Part shown: in pieces, positions 43,423 through 52,061 of the stretch
Position numbering within the stretch: the first letter of the stretch is position 1
How the letters are laid out: each line of letters starts with the position of its first letter
From: [Leptolyngbya] sp. PCC 7376
GTDB lineage: Bacteria > Cyanobacteriota > Cyanobacteriia > Cyanobacteriales > MRBY01
Length of the DNA: 64,000 nt
Reading direction: 5' to 3'
Assembly: GCF_000316605.1 (NCBI RefSeq)
Contig: NC_019683.1
Location: 2,092,036-2,156,035, forward strand
The notes under the pieces: generated by a model
What the model saw: only the letters and a program-made list of their open reading frames with translations
What the model was told of the DNA's origin: nothing
Databases searched by the model: none
Translations under genes and position numbers: made by a program

Positions 43423-45561
43423 TTACCTCAGAGTCTCATTGGATGATTCTGATTCAAGTTTTTGTTGGAGAGACTGATATTTTTTACGAGTAATATCATT
43501 ATCTGGATTAAGTTCAAGGGACTTTTGGTAACTGACGATCGCCGCTTCATTTTTGCCTAATGCTTGCAGCGCCACACCTCGATAATGCCAAGTAAAGGAA
43601 TCATCAGCGTCGATCTTTAAAGCTTTGTCATAACTGGCGATTGCCTCTTCATCTTGGCCCAGGGCAGTTAAAGCGATTCCCCGATAACATAATGTCCAAG
43701 AATCATTTGGTTGGAGTTTTAGTACAGCCTCGAAATCCGTGATTGCCTCGTCATATTTATCGAGCATAATGAAGCACCAACCTCGCTGTTTCCATGTATC
43801 GCAATATTCTGGATCCCAAGGCTGTGGCTGACTAGGATTGATATTAATTTCTTGATGGTTTCGTAAACGATTAAGCGCTTCAGTGAAGCTAGTGATCGCT
43901 TCAAGATATTGATCTAAATTGGACAAGACTAAGCCGCGATAAAAATGAGGTTTGTAGTAGTGATCATGTTTATTTAGAGCTGCATCGTAATGAGTAAGAG
44001 CTTCTTGGTATCGTTTTAAATTGAGCAAAATTTCACCCTTGAGATGCCACGCTCGATAGTTGTCTATTGACATCCATTTTTGGGCATCAATTGCTTTGTT
44101 ACAGGCGATGATGGCATCTGCTTTTTTGCTCCACTTATAAAAAATCATGGCTTTTGCATAGTGAATCGGCTCTGAGTCATGGTGAATCTCTCTTCCTAGT
44201 GCCTGATCTAAACTTTCAATTGCTTCTGTATATCGATTCCGACCTAATTTAGATAGGGCAATACCATGCTGGAGCCAGACATAGGAAACATTTGTATGAA
44301 TTGCAAGAGCATGATCATAGCTTGTGATCGCCGCTTTATATTGCTCTAAATCCTGTAATGCACGACCTTGGCAAAACCAAGCTATACGGTCATTGGGATC
44401 ATCGGCAACAGCTTTTTCATAGAGCGTTAAAGCTTCTGTTTCTCGTCCTAATTTCGACAGGATTGACCAACGCGCTTCCCAAGATTTTTCAGAACTAGGC
44501 TTACAATCAATTGCTTTGGTATAACTCGTGATCGCCTCTTCTATCTGATCCTGTTTTTCTTGTAGTTCCCCGATTGTATGCCATACCGAAGGATATTCTG
44601 AAGGCCCTAGTTCAATCCCTTTCTTATAACTTCTAATGGCTGCATCAATTTGCCCTGATGCTTCAAGATGTCTAGCTTTATCGAATTGCGCCTGAGAATA
44701 ATTCGGCCTTAATTCGATGAGGCTGTCTAAACCTGTCAGAATTTCGTCGTTTCGTTTTAACTTACGCAGTGCTTCTATGCGTCTGACCCATACAAGCTCT
44801 AGCTCCGGCTCAATATAAAAAGCTCGGTCATATTCTGCAACTATCTCTTCACTTTTGCTTGAACCATAAAGGATCGAACTTCGATGCTGCCAATCTGGAT
44901 GAGTATTGGGTTTTAGTTTGAGAGCTTGATCATGACTGTCGATCATCGCCTCATATTTTTGTTGATTATATAGAACTAAACTCCGATCTAACCAAGCTTC
45001 GTGATTATCTGGTCTTAGATTAATTGCTGTGTCATAGCTAGTGACTGCTGCTTCATATTTGCTCAAGTATCGTAAGCAAAAACCTCGATGGTGCCATGCC
45101 CTATAGAAATTGGGTTGAATCTCAATAGCCCGGTCATAACTTGTCACTGCCTTCTCATATCTGTCTAAACATCTCAATAGAGAAGCGCGATCACACCAGA
45201 CTTCGTAATTATCGGGATTTTCTGTCAGAATCGCGTCATATTCAAGAATTGTTTCTTCAAACTTGCCATAACGCCGAAAGGTTCTTCGTTTATTTCTTTT
45301 GGTATCAAATTCATCGGGGTCAATGGCAAGAGCTCGGTCATAGCAAGCTAATGCTTCTTCGTATCTGTCTAGTTTATCGAGTGCATTTCCTTTTTCTCGC
45401 CATGAATTATATTTCAGAACGCAACAAGATTCTAGGGCAATGGCTTCTTCGTAAACAGCGATCGCTGCTTCAAATTCCCCTTGTTGAGCTAATGCTAAAC
45501 CTTGGTCATACAAAGCTCTATATCGCGCATTTTGGATGTTGGAAGATTGATCCTGATTCAT
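43423..45561 (-). CDS. TPR-repeat protein
   Basis: 712 residues made of about 18 tetratricopeptide repeats with regular blocks such as YDRALAIDPDEFD, YDTAINLRPDNHEAW, YDKALKIDADDSFTWHYRG. No signal peptide or extra domain is seen. It should be a cytoplasmic protein-protein interaction scaffold. The near-identical repeats suggest internal duplication. Confidence 0.85.
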   Translation of the reverse strand: MNQDQSSNIQNARYRALYDQGLALAQQGEFEAAIAVYEEAIALESCCVLKYNSWREKGNALDKLDRYEEALACYDRALAIDPDEFDTKRNKRRTFRRYGKFEETILEYDAILTENPDNYEVWCDRASLLRCLDRYEKAVTSYDRAIEIQPNFYRAWHHRGFCLRYLSKYEAAVTSYDTAINLRPDNHEAWLDRSLVLYNQQKYEAMIDSHDQALKLKPNTHPDWQHRSSILYGSSKSEEIVAEYDRAFYIEPELELVWVRRIEALRKLKRNDEILTGLDSLIELRPNYSQAQFDKARHLEASGQIDAAIRSYKKGIELGPSEYPSVWHTIGELQEKQDQIEEAITSYTKAIDCKPSSEKSWEARWSILSKLGRETEALTLYEKAVADDPNDRIAWFCQGRALQDLEQYKAAITSYDHALAIHTNVSYVWLQHGIALSKLGRNRYTEAIESLDQALGREIHHDSEPIHYAKAMIFYKWSKKADAIIACNKAIDAQKWMSIDNYRAWHLKGEILLNLKRYQEALTHYDAALNKHDHYYKPHFYRGLVLSNLDQYLEAITSFTEALNRLRNHQEININPSQPQPWDPEYCDTWKQRGWCFIMLDKYDEAITDFEAVLKLQPNDSWTLCYRGIALTALGQDEEAIASYDKALKIDADDSFTWHYRGVALQALGKNEAAIVSYQKSLELNPDNDITRKKYQSLQQKLESESSNETLR

Positions 45562-45604
45562 CTTGTTTGTGTGGGAAACAATGCGCTAAATATCTTGCTG
45601 AATT

Positions 45605-46195
45605 TTACGTTTTCAGAGCTATGTCACTAGGGTTTTCAATAGTATGAGCAAGTAGCTCTGGATAAAAAATTTGAAAGGTTTGATCGATGAGTGGATAATG
45701 GGACTCTAATAGGGCGATCGCCTGAAGCATTGGCTCAAACTTTGGACGACGTGCCACAATCCGACGCATCGAAAATTCCACTCCTGCCAACTCTGAATAT
45801 CGATGGAGTAGTTTTGTTTGGTGCATACTGCGAATCATCATTGAAGCTTGGCTTGGCAATTGAGGCGTACATTGCAGAATTTCGGTGAGACGAGACTCAA
45901 TAAACTCACCTCGTGGGATTGTGCTTTGCCACTTTTTCCAAGATTGTGAAAGGCAATGGTCAAAAACAAGGTCTAAAATTACTGGGGCAAATCGCCTCAA
46001 CTTCCCCGGAAAGAGTTTGCGTGCTTCTAAAACAACTGGATGAGAATCGGTAAAAGCATCAATTTTTTTATGAAGTTCGATGCCTTTGCGATATTCGGGA
46101 CAATCAGATTTCCTGCAAAAATCTGCCGCTAAATTCCCCGCTGCTGCCACAGGAGATAGGCGATCGCCAACATGGAGGTGAGCCAAAAGATTCAT
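45605..46195 (-). CDS. acpH: Acyl carrier protein phosphodiesterase-like protein
   Basis: 196 residues. MNLLAHLHVGDR, GNLAADFC, GIELHKKIDAFTDSHPVV and APVILDLVFDHCLSQSW match the AcpH (HD-like) family, whose E. coli member removes phosphopantetheine from acyl carrier protein. In cyanobacteria the substrate is not proven. It lies between two unknown genes on the same strand and starts 5 bp after the next upstream stop. Confidence 0.82.
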   Translation of the reverse strand: MNLLAHLHVGDRLSPVAAAGNLAADFCRKSDCPEYRKGIELHKKIDAFTDSHPVVLEARKLFPGKLRRFAPVILDLVFDHCLSQSWKKWQSTIPRGEFIESRLTEILQCTPQLPSQASMMIRSMHQTKLLHRYSELAGVEFSMRRIVARRPKFEPMLQAIALLESHYPLIDQTFQIFYPELLAHTIENPSDIALKT

Positions 46196-46200
46196 TGGGA

Positions 46201-46620
46201 TTATTCGGGGCGCACTAAGCGAGGGCGAATCGTTTCTTCTGCTTCCTCTGAAACCTCAATAGCCTCAACTTCATCATTATTTAAAAGTAGTGTTCGAGTC
46301 TGTTGAACGGCGGTAGGTAAGTTTTTTAATTGTTCTAAACGCTCTGGTTTTTGGATCAGTTCCTCTAACTTTTCTTGATCCAAAGTTTGAATCATTCCCA
46401 TCTCTAGCAGAAATTGCAGATTGGCGAGAACTTCATTTTGACTTTCTGCTTCTAGAGCTTCTTGGATCAGAGTGTATTCAAATTTTTGGCGTTCGAGACG
46501 TTCATCCGCAAAGCTGCTGATGGCTGCGGCGCCAATACCTGTGCCAATCAACCCGCTGAAGGCTGTGATGATGGAAATAATCAGAGGGGAAGGATTGGTC
46601 TTCTCGTTTTTATCTACCAT
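46201..46620 (-). CDS. Small membrane-anchored unknown protein
   Basis: 139 residues. A single membrane helix (about 12-34, LIISIITAFSGLIGTGIGAA) is followed by an acidic helical cytoplasmic part. acpH starts 5 bp downstream, so the two are likely co-transcribed. No family recognised. Confidence 0.6.
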   Translation of the reverse strand: MVDKNEKTNPSPLIISIITAFSGLIGTGIGAAAISSFADERLERQKFEYTLIQEALEAESQNEVLANLQFLLEMGMIQTLDQEKLEELIQKPERLEQLKNLPTAVQQTRTLLLNNDEVEAIEVSEEAEETIRPRLVRPE

Positions 46621-46741
46621 GATTTGGATGACTCGGCTTAGAAAGAAATGTTGTCTATTTTTCAGTATAGAAATAAACTTCGGCGGCGATCGCCCAACCC
46701 TTTACAATGACTCATCAAGCTCGTACTGATTTTGGCGAACC

Positions 46742-47671
46742 ATGAAGTCCAAGTTTTCCTTTGCCACGCCCTATCTATTTTTATTTCCTGCCTTGGCGAT
46801 TCTGGGTTTAACGGTCGCTTTGCCTGCCGTGCAAGCATTTTATTTGAGCTTCACTGAATATCAGTATGATTTAACGCAAACGCCGCAATGGGTAGGCTTT
46901 AAGAATTTTTCGATTTTGTTGAAAGATCAACTGTTTTGGAAAACCCTTGGCAATACGGTGCTTTATCTAATTGGCGTTGTACCACTGCTCGTGAGCTTGT
47001 CTCTTGGATTGGCGATCACCGTTAATCAAAAACTACGCGGCATTACTTGGTTTCGGGCGGCGTATTACACTCCGGTAATTGTGTCGTTAGTGGTGGCCGG
47101 GATTGCATGGAAAGCATTGTATGCTTCCAACGGCTTTTTGAATCAGTTGCTGAAGCAAGTCGGCTTTACCGACAATATTTTGCCGATCGTTGATCAGCTC
47201 TTCCCAAAAATTGATTTCAGTGGTGGTATTCCGTGGCTTACAGATCCGACGTTGGCAATTTGGAGCGTGATGCTCGTGACTATCTGGAAAGGCTTAGGCT
47301 ATTACATGGTCATTTATTTGGCGGGATTGCAAAGTATTTCACCAGAGCTGTATGAAGCCGCATCCTTGGATGGCTCGGATGGTTGGCGCAAACATCTCGA
47401 TATCACTGTGCCTTTAATGCGTCCCTACATTTTGTTGGTGTCTGTTATTTCGGCGATTTCCGCGACAAAAGTCTTTGAAGAAATTTTTGTGATGACTCAA
47501 GGTGGCCCGCTAAATGCTTCGAAAACGGTGGTCTATTATCTCTATGAACAGGCCTTTCAAAATCTTGAAATTAGTTATGCTTGCACCATTGGCTTAGTTT
47601 TATTCTTGTTCATTTTTATTCTGTCAATTTTCAATCTCTATCTGTCTCGCCAAACGAATCAACCTCTTTAA
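46742..47671 (+). CDS. ABC sugar transporter permease (MalF/UgpA type)
   Basis: 309 residues and six membrane helices. The EAA loop for ATPase contact reads YEAASLDGSDGWRKHLDITVPLMRP. The first helix is after YLFLFPALAILGLTV. It is one of two permeases normally paired with a binding protein and an ATPase; those partners are not next to it here, which is common in cyanobacteria. Substrate probably a sugar or glycerol derivative. Confidence 0.9.
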   Translation: MKSKFSFATPYLFLFPALAILGLTVALPAVQAFYLSFTEYQYDLTQTPQWVGFKNFSILLKDQLFWKTLGNTVLYLIGVVPLLVSLSLGLAITVNQKLRGITWFRAAYYTPVIVSLVVAGIAWKALYASNGFLNQLLKQVGFTDNILPIVDQLFPKIDFSGGIPWLTDPTLAIWSVMLVTIWKGLGYYMVIYLAGLQSISPELYEAASLDGSDGWRKHLDITVPLMRPYILLVSVISAISATKVFEEIFVMTQGGPLNASKTVVYYLYEQAFQNLEISYACTIGLVLFLFIFILSIFNLYLSRQTNQPL

Positions 47672-47696
47672 GTCAAAGCTTGAATGCTGAAAAACG

Positions 47697-48287
47697 ATGT
47701 GGACTATAACGGCTGAACAACTAGGTGATCGCCAAATAAAATATCGTTTTTTAGAGAATGGTCAGACGATTAATTTTGATACTGTCTTAACGCTATTGCA
47801 GCAGAATGCAAATTTTAGAGCGCTTTTTATTGAGACTTTAATTGAAGTTCCATTTCAAGCTTTCCGTTGGGAGACACCGCCTCTTACAAAAAACACAGGC
47901 GATCGCCCCTTTGAGTGCGTGGTGAGCGATAGTCCAGGTCTTAGTCGTCGACCAGACCAACGAACTTTTCGCTCTCATCTAGAACCACCACCATCGGATC
48001 AGATTGCAGAGTTTACAAATCTTGGTGGTGACGCATGGCTAATTGTTCCTTGTGCTGTGGCTCCACCTGATAGTTATGTACATCTAGCAAGTTTTATTCG
48101 ACAAGCACCAACCACCCAAAAACATACTCTCCTCAAACGGATGAGTAAAGCTGTACAGGAGCATTTAAGCGAAAAGCCACTCTGGTTAAGTACGGCAGGA
48201 GGTGGTGTGGCATGGCTCCATGTGCGGCTTGATTCCTTTCCGAAATATTATCGGTATGCTCCTTACAAAATCTTTGAAAACAAATAG
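47697..48287 (+). CDS. DUF6940-like unknown protein
   Basis: 196 residues. FRALFIETLIEVPFQAFRWETPPL, ECVVSDSPGL and AWLHVRLDSFPKYYRYAPYK are the conserved blocks of a small protein family of unknown function in bacteria. It follows the sugar permease by 25 bp and may be co-transcribed. No catalytic residues can be proposed. Confidence 0.72.
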   Translation: MWTITAEQLGDRQIKYRFLENGQTINFDTVLTLLQQNANFRALFIETLIEVPFQAFRWETPPLTKNTGDRPFECVVSDSPGLSRRPDQRTFRSHLEPPPSDQIAEFTNLGGDAWLIVPCAVAPPDSYVHLASFIRQAPTTQKHTLLKRMSKAVQEHLSEKPLWLSTAGGGVAWLHVRLDSFPKYYRYAPYKIFENK

Positions 48288-48298
48288 TTGAATCGCAA

Positions 48299-49900
48299 TT
48301 ATCCACGCTTGAGCTTCGCCATGACACGTCCTTTCAGGATTTCGAGTTCAGGTAATTTTAGGAGCATTGCGAGTCCGAAGAAAATAGAAAGGGAAACGGC
48401 GATCGCCACGGCTAGTTCCAGACCTTGAACATAGAGATTATTACCGAAACTTAAGGATGCAACGCCGAGGGAAATACCCCAACTTGCACATCCGGCGATC
48501 GCACTTGCTCCCACTAATCCCAGTAGATTTAATCCCCATTCACCTAGCGGCAAACCGCCTAAACGCTTGCTAAGCAAGACAATCATAATTGCCATTGAGA
48601 AGATATTGACGCCGATGGTTGCAAAGACAAGACCCGGTGTTTTGAAAGCATTAACGAGGAAAAAATCGAGGACTGCATTCACAAAAATATTGATCAGACT
48701 AATGCGTGATGGCGTAACCCCGTCCCCTAATCCATAAAAAACTCGCACCAAAATATCGCGGCCGAGATAGAAAAACATGCCAACGCCATAGGCCATTAAA
48801 ACCGGAGCCACTACCAATGTCGCGTCTGCTGCGAAGGCATTGTATTCGTAGATGATGCGGATAATGGTTTTGGCTTGGGAAATAAAAATCGCACTCAAGG
48901 GCAACATCGATAAAGCTGCGAGCAATAAACCTTGACGAATGCGTTGCTTCAGTTCATCCCAGTTTTCTGGTGCTGCCAACCTTGAGAAAACAGGTAATAG
49001 CGGTACCAAAATCATGTTCGAAATAATGCCAAGGGGGGTTAATACGATGAAGTTCGCATAACGCATCGATGCCGCTGCCCCTTCGATATAGGAGGCGAAA
49101 AACATATCGGTATAAACATTGATATGTAGCATCCCAGATGAAAGGGTCGCCGGAATCATCACCTTCAGAACATCTTTTACCCCTGGAATCGCCAGATCAA
49201 ACCTCGGACGCAGCGATCCTAATCCTGATTTCCATTGGGCAAATAATTGGGCTAGCCATTGTAAAACCGCACCACAGAGGGTCGTTCCAGCGAGAACAAT
49301 TCCGCCTAACCTCACATATTCGGGTGCATTAATTTCTCCGCCAAATAGCCAAATTAAACTACCAACACCAATCACAATACTTAGGCTAGAAAATAGAGGG
49401 CTAATCCCTGGTAACCAATATTGATCGGAGGCGTTTAATGTCCCGAAGCCAATACCAATTAGTCCTGCCAGAACTGACAGCGGCGCCATGATTTGGAGTT
49501 GGAGGATGGCTAGGTTGCGAACTTCTCCTTCTAAACCGGGTGCGAGTAAATCAATAAAGACTCCGGCAAAAACAACCAATATGATCGCCACAAAAAATAA
49601 GCCAATGGTGACGATGGTTGAGACCGTTTCGACTAGGGGAGCGGCATCTTTTTGATCACGTTTAGACAGCACACTCACTAATGCGCTGTGGAATGGCCCG
49701 TTAATTCCGCCTAGCAGAATGAGCAAAAATCCCGGAATGATGTAGGCATAGGCATAGGCATCCACCACTGGCCCCACCCCAAACGCGCGGGCGATCGCCT
49801 GTTCTCTGACCAAGCCAAAGACTTTACTGATGAGGGTGGCAAGGGCAACAATGCCTGCGATGCCAGCCAGAGAACGGGATTTTTTCGGGGAATCAGCCAC
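48299..49900 (-). CDS. murJ: Lipid II flippase MurJ
   Basis: 533 residues and 14 predicted membrane helices of the MOP flippase superfamily. The start SLAGIAGIVALATLISKVFGLVREQAIARAFG and SALVSVLSKRD match MurJ, as do FSRLAAPENWDELKQRI and YGLGDGVTPS. MurJ flips the peptidoglycan precursor lipid II. It is convergent with the DUF6940 gene. About 300 bp covering its first 70 codons and upstream DNA recur at 62196-62493. Confidence 0.92.
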   Translation of the reverse strand: MADSPKKSRSLAGIAGIVALATLISKVFGLVREQAIARAFGVGPVVDAYAYAYIIPGFLLILLGGINGPFHSALVSVLSKRDQKDAAPLVETVSTIVTIGLFFVAIILVVFAGVFIDLLAPGLEGEVRNLAILQLQIMAPLSVLAGLIGIGFGTLNASDQYWLPGISPLFSSLSIVIGVGSLIWLFGGEINAPEYVRLGGIVLAGTTLCGAVLQWLAQLFAQWKSGLGSLRPRFDLAIPGVKDVLKVMIPATLSSGMLHINVYTDMFFASYIEGAAASMRYANFIVLTPLGIISNMILVPLLPVFSRLAAPENWDELKQRIRQGLLLAALSMLPLSAIFISQAKTIIRIIYEYNAFAADATLVVAPVLMAYGVGMFFYLGRDILVRVFYGLGDGVTPSRISLINIFVNAVLDFFLVNAFKTPGLVFATIGVNIFSMAIMIVLLSKRLGGLPLGEWGLNLLGLVGASAIAGCASWGISLGVASLSFGNNLYVQGLELAVAIAVSLSIFFGLAMLLKLPELEILKGRVMAKLKRG

Positions 49901-50063
49901 AGCTACACCGGAAGAACAAAACTTCTCTATTCTTGCTCAGAACGGTTGCTTTGAGAATTTTGCCCTCAGAATAAAAATAGGCGATCGCCTATTTAGCAAA
50001 GTCTCTGATGTCTTATGAGGTCTACACAACTATCTTTTTATAAACATTAAAAATTTTATAAAC

Positions 50064-50625
50064 AATGAACAAACCCCGCCGTAAACGGACGGGGTATCAG
50101 AATTTGAATAGACTTAGTTGAAAATCTTGGTGCAGTTGTAAATATTGTTTTCCCTGTTCCTTCACATATTTCCCAATCATTTTTTCATCTCCGTGCTTTC
50201 CCACCGTACTCGCAAAATAACCATCACTCCAAAATTCTCCTCCCCATAATTGCTTCTTTACATGCGGACACCTCCTGAATATTTCTTTTGCTGTCAGGCT
50301 TTTTATCATTGTTACCAACCTTGTCACACTGTATTTCGGTACTGACTGAATTAGAAAATGTACATGGTCTTTATCTATGCCTATTTCTAGAAATTTGATT
50401 TCATATCTTTTTTCTATTTCTAGACATACTTCCTTTAGCTCTGCATCTACCTGCTCATCAAATACTGCTCGACGATATTTTGCTGGAAATACTAGGTGAT
50501 ATAGCACAATGCTTACATTGTGGCTTTTATGAATATATTCGCTCATTTCTCTAGTCTAGAGCTTTCGCCGCAGAGCAGCGGGGAATCTACCCACAGAGAT
50601 TGAAAAATGGCGGAATACGATGGAG
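50064..50625 (-). mobile_element. IS200-type element
   Basis: The single TnpA gene is flanked by subterminal hairpins instead of inverted repeats: ACCCCG...CGGGGT (about 50074-50097) and CCGC-agagca-GCGG (about 50566-50580). Borders are approximate. Confidence 0.75.
50097..50546 (-). CDS. tnpA: IS200/IS605-family transposase TnpA
   Basis: 149 residues, a full-length Y1 HUH transposase. HVHFLIQ is the HUH metal motif and the catalytic Tyr is in WSDGYFASTVG. The start YIHKSHNVSIVLYHLVFPAKYRR is typical. It moves a single strand next to a tetranucleotide target. Confidence 0.92.
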   Translation of the reverse strand: MSEYIHKSHNVSIVLYHLVFPAKYRRAVFDEQVDAELKEVCLEIEKRYEIKFLEIGIDKDHVHFLIQSVPKYSVTRLVTMIKSLTAKEIFRRCPHVKKQLWGGEFWSDGYFASTVGKHGDEKMIGKYVKEQGKQYLQLHQDFQLSLFKF

Positions 50626-50764
50626 ATACCCTGACCTAAAGTAAAGACTAGACGCTTTATACTGCATGAGCGTATTAGTATTATCGGCTCTCGATTTCCT
50701 GCGAATCTTATGCCCACTTCCTCCGAAACTTCTCCTGATAACTGGTGTGGTCAATGCAATGTGA

Positions 50765-51281
50765 TCGCCGGAATTATTAGCGCCAGCAGAAACATGGGAT
50801 TGTACCAAGGCAGCAGTAGAAAACGGGGCAGATGCGATTTATTTTGGCTTGGATCGGTTTAATGCAAGGATGCGTGCCCATAATTTTACGGAAGCGGATT
50901 TGCCGAAATTAATGGCGTTTTTGCATCGGCGAGGCGTGAAAGGATATGTAACCCTCAATACGCTGGTGTTTACTTCGGAATTGACGGATGTTGAAGGTTA
51001 TTTGAAATCGAGGTAGTGATGCGGCGATCGTTCAGGATATTGGTCTCTGCAAATTGATTCGCCATTTGTCGCCTGATTTTCGCATTCATGGTTCCACCCA
51101 GATGACGGTTTCGAGCAGTACCGGCGTGGAATTTGCTCAGGAAGTGGGTTGTCATCTCGTTGTTTTGGCGCGGGAAACTTCCATTAAGGAAATCAATAAA
51201 ATTCAGCAACAGTTGGGTGATCGCCAAGTTTCGAGGCCATTGGAAGTATCGGAGAGTGCGGGTGGGCGATCCATTTTTTGA
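50765..51281 (+). pseudogene. Peptidase U32 gene, N-terminal fragment
   Basis: PELLAPAETWDCTKAAVENG, ADAIYFGLDRFNARMRAHNF and RRGVKGYVTLNTLVFTSELT are the start of a cyanobacterial U32 collagenase-like peptidase. A small deletion after DVEGYLKSR creates a stop; the next frame goes on (SDAAIVQDIGLCKLIRHLSP, RIHGSTQMTVSSS, HLVVLARETS) to about 51250. A TGA sits directly before the first block, so the start is also lost. A later piece of the same gene is at 61683-61875, on the other side of the island. Confidence 0.82.
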
Positions 51282-51329
51282 AGTGAGATACAATCCAAGA
51301 AGACACTATGCGAAACCCTAATTTGAGTC

Positions 51330-51998
51330 ATGAGTCAAGGATTGAGATACTCCGTCGATTTAGTAATCTGCATTGATGCGACAGGTTCAATGAGTCCAGT
51401 TATTGAGGAAGTTAAAGCCTCCGCCTTAAATTTTTTTCCAAGGCTTGAAGCAAAAATGGCGGAGAAAGACAAGCAAATTGATCAAACCAGAATCCGAGTT
51501 ATCGTTTTTCGTGATTATTGGGCAGATGCATCAGATAAAGTCATGATCAGTTCCAAGTTTTTCAACCTTCCATCTGAATCCTCTGCTTTCAGTAATTTTA
51601 TCTCTGGTATTTATGCCGATGGAGGAGGAGATGAACCTGAAAACGCCTTGGAAGCCCTCGCTTTAGCTATGCAGTCTCCTTGGGACACAACTCAAGGCTC
51701 TAAACAAAGATATGTTGTTCTAGTGTGGACTGATGCTTCTGCACATCCCTTAGAAAAAAGCCCAAAGCCTAGTTATTATCCCTCTGATATACCTTCAACC
51801 TTCGATGATTTAACAGATGCATGGGATGAAGTAGATATAAAGTCCAAACGTCTACTCCTTTTCTCACCGGACACTACTCCTTGGGCTGAAATTCAAGACA
51901 ATTGGGAAAATGTAATCCATTTTCCTTCAAAAGCAGGACAGGGTCTTGAAGATTATGAAATGGATGAAATCCTAGAGGCGATCGCCAACAGTGTCTAG
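51330..51998 (+). CDS. vWA-domain protein (TerY-like)
   Basis: 222 residues that are almost all vWA domain. The metal site is DATGSMS; the second loop is YADGGGDEPENALEALALAM. The C-terminal DDLTDAWDEVDIKSKRLLLF is a conserved extension. In TerY-P triads such a vWA protein is paired with a PP2C phosphatase and a kinase, which follow here directly. It is the first gene of the island and contains the last HIP1 site before the murJ remnant. A broken copy of its 3' end is at 61930-62177. Confidence 0.88.
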   Translation: MSQGLRYSVDLVICIDATGSMSPVIEEVKASALNFFPRLEAKMAEKDKQIDQTRIRVIVFRDYWADASDKVMISSKFFNLPSESSAFSNFISGIYADGGGDEPENALEALALAMQSPWDTTQGSKQRYVVLVWTDASAHPLEKSPKPSYYPSDIPSTFDDLTDAWDEVDIKSKRLLLFSPDTTPWAEIQDNWENVIHFPSKAGQGLEDYEMDEILEAIANSV

Positions 51999-52061
51999 AT
52001 AATTTCACAACACTTTATTCTATTTATCCCCCTGTTAAGCATAGTAAAGGCTGTTGAAACC

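Noticed and set aside
43423-45561. CRISPR or DNA repeat array in the TPR gene
   Set aside because: The periodicity is at the protein level (34-residue TPR units) and the DNA repeats are inexact.
50765-51281. A functional peptidase at the left side of the island
   Set aside because: There is a stop just before the first conserved block, a frameshift inside and no C-terminal part.
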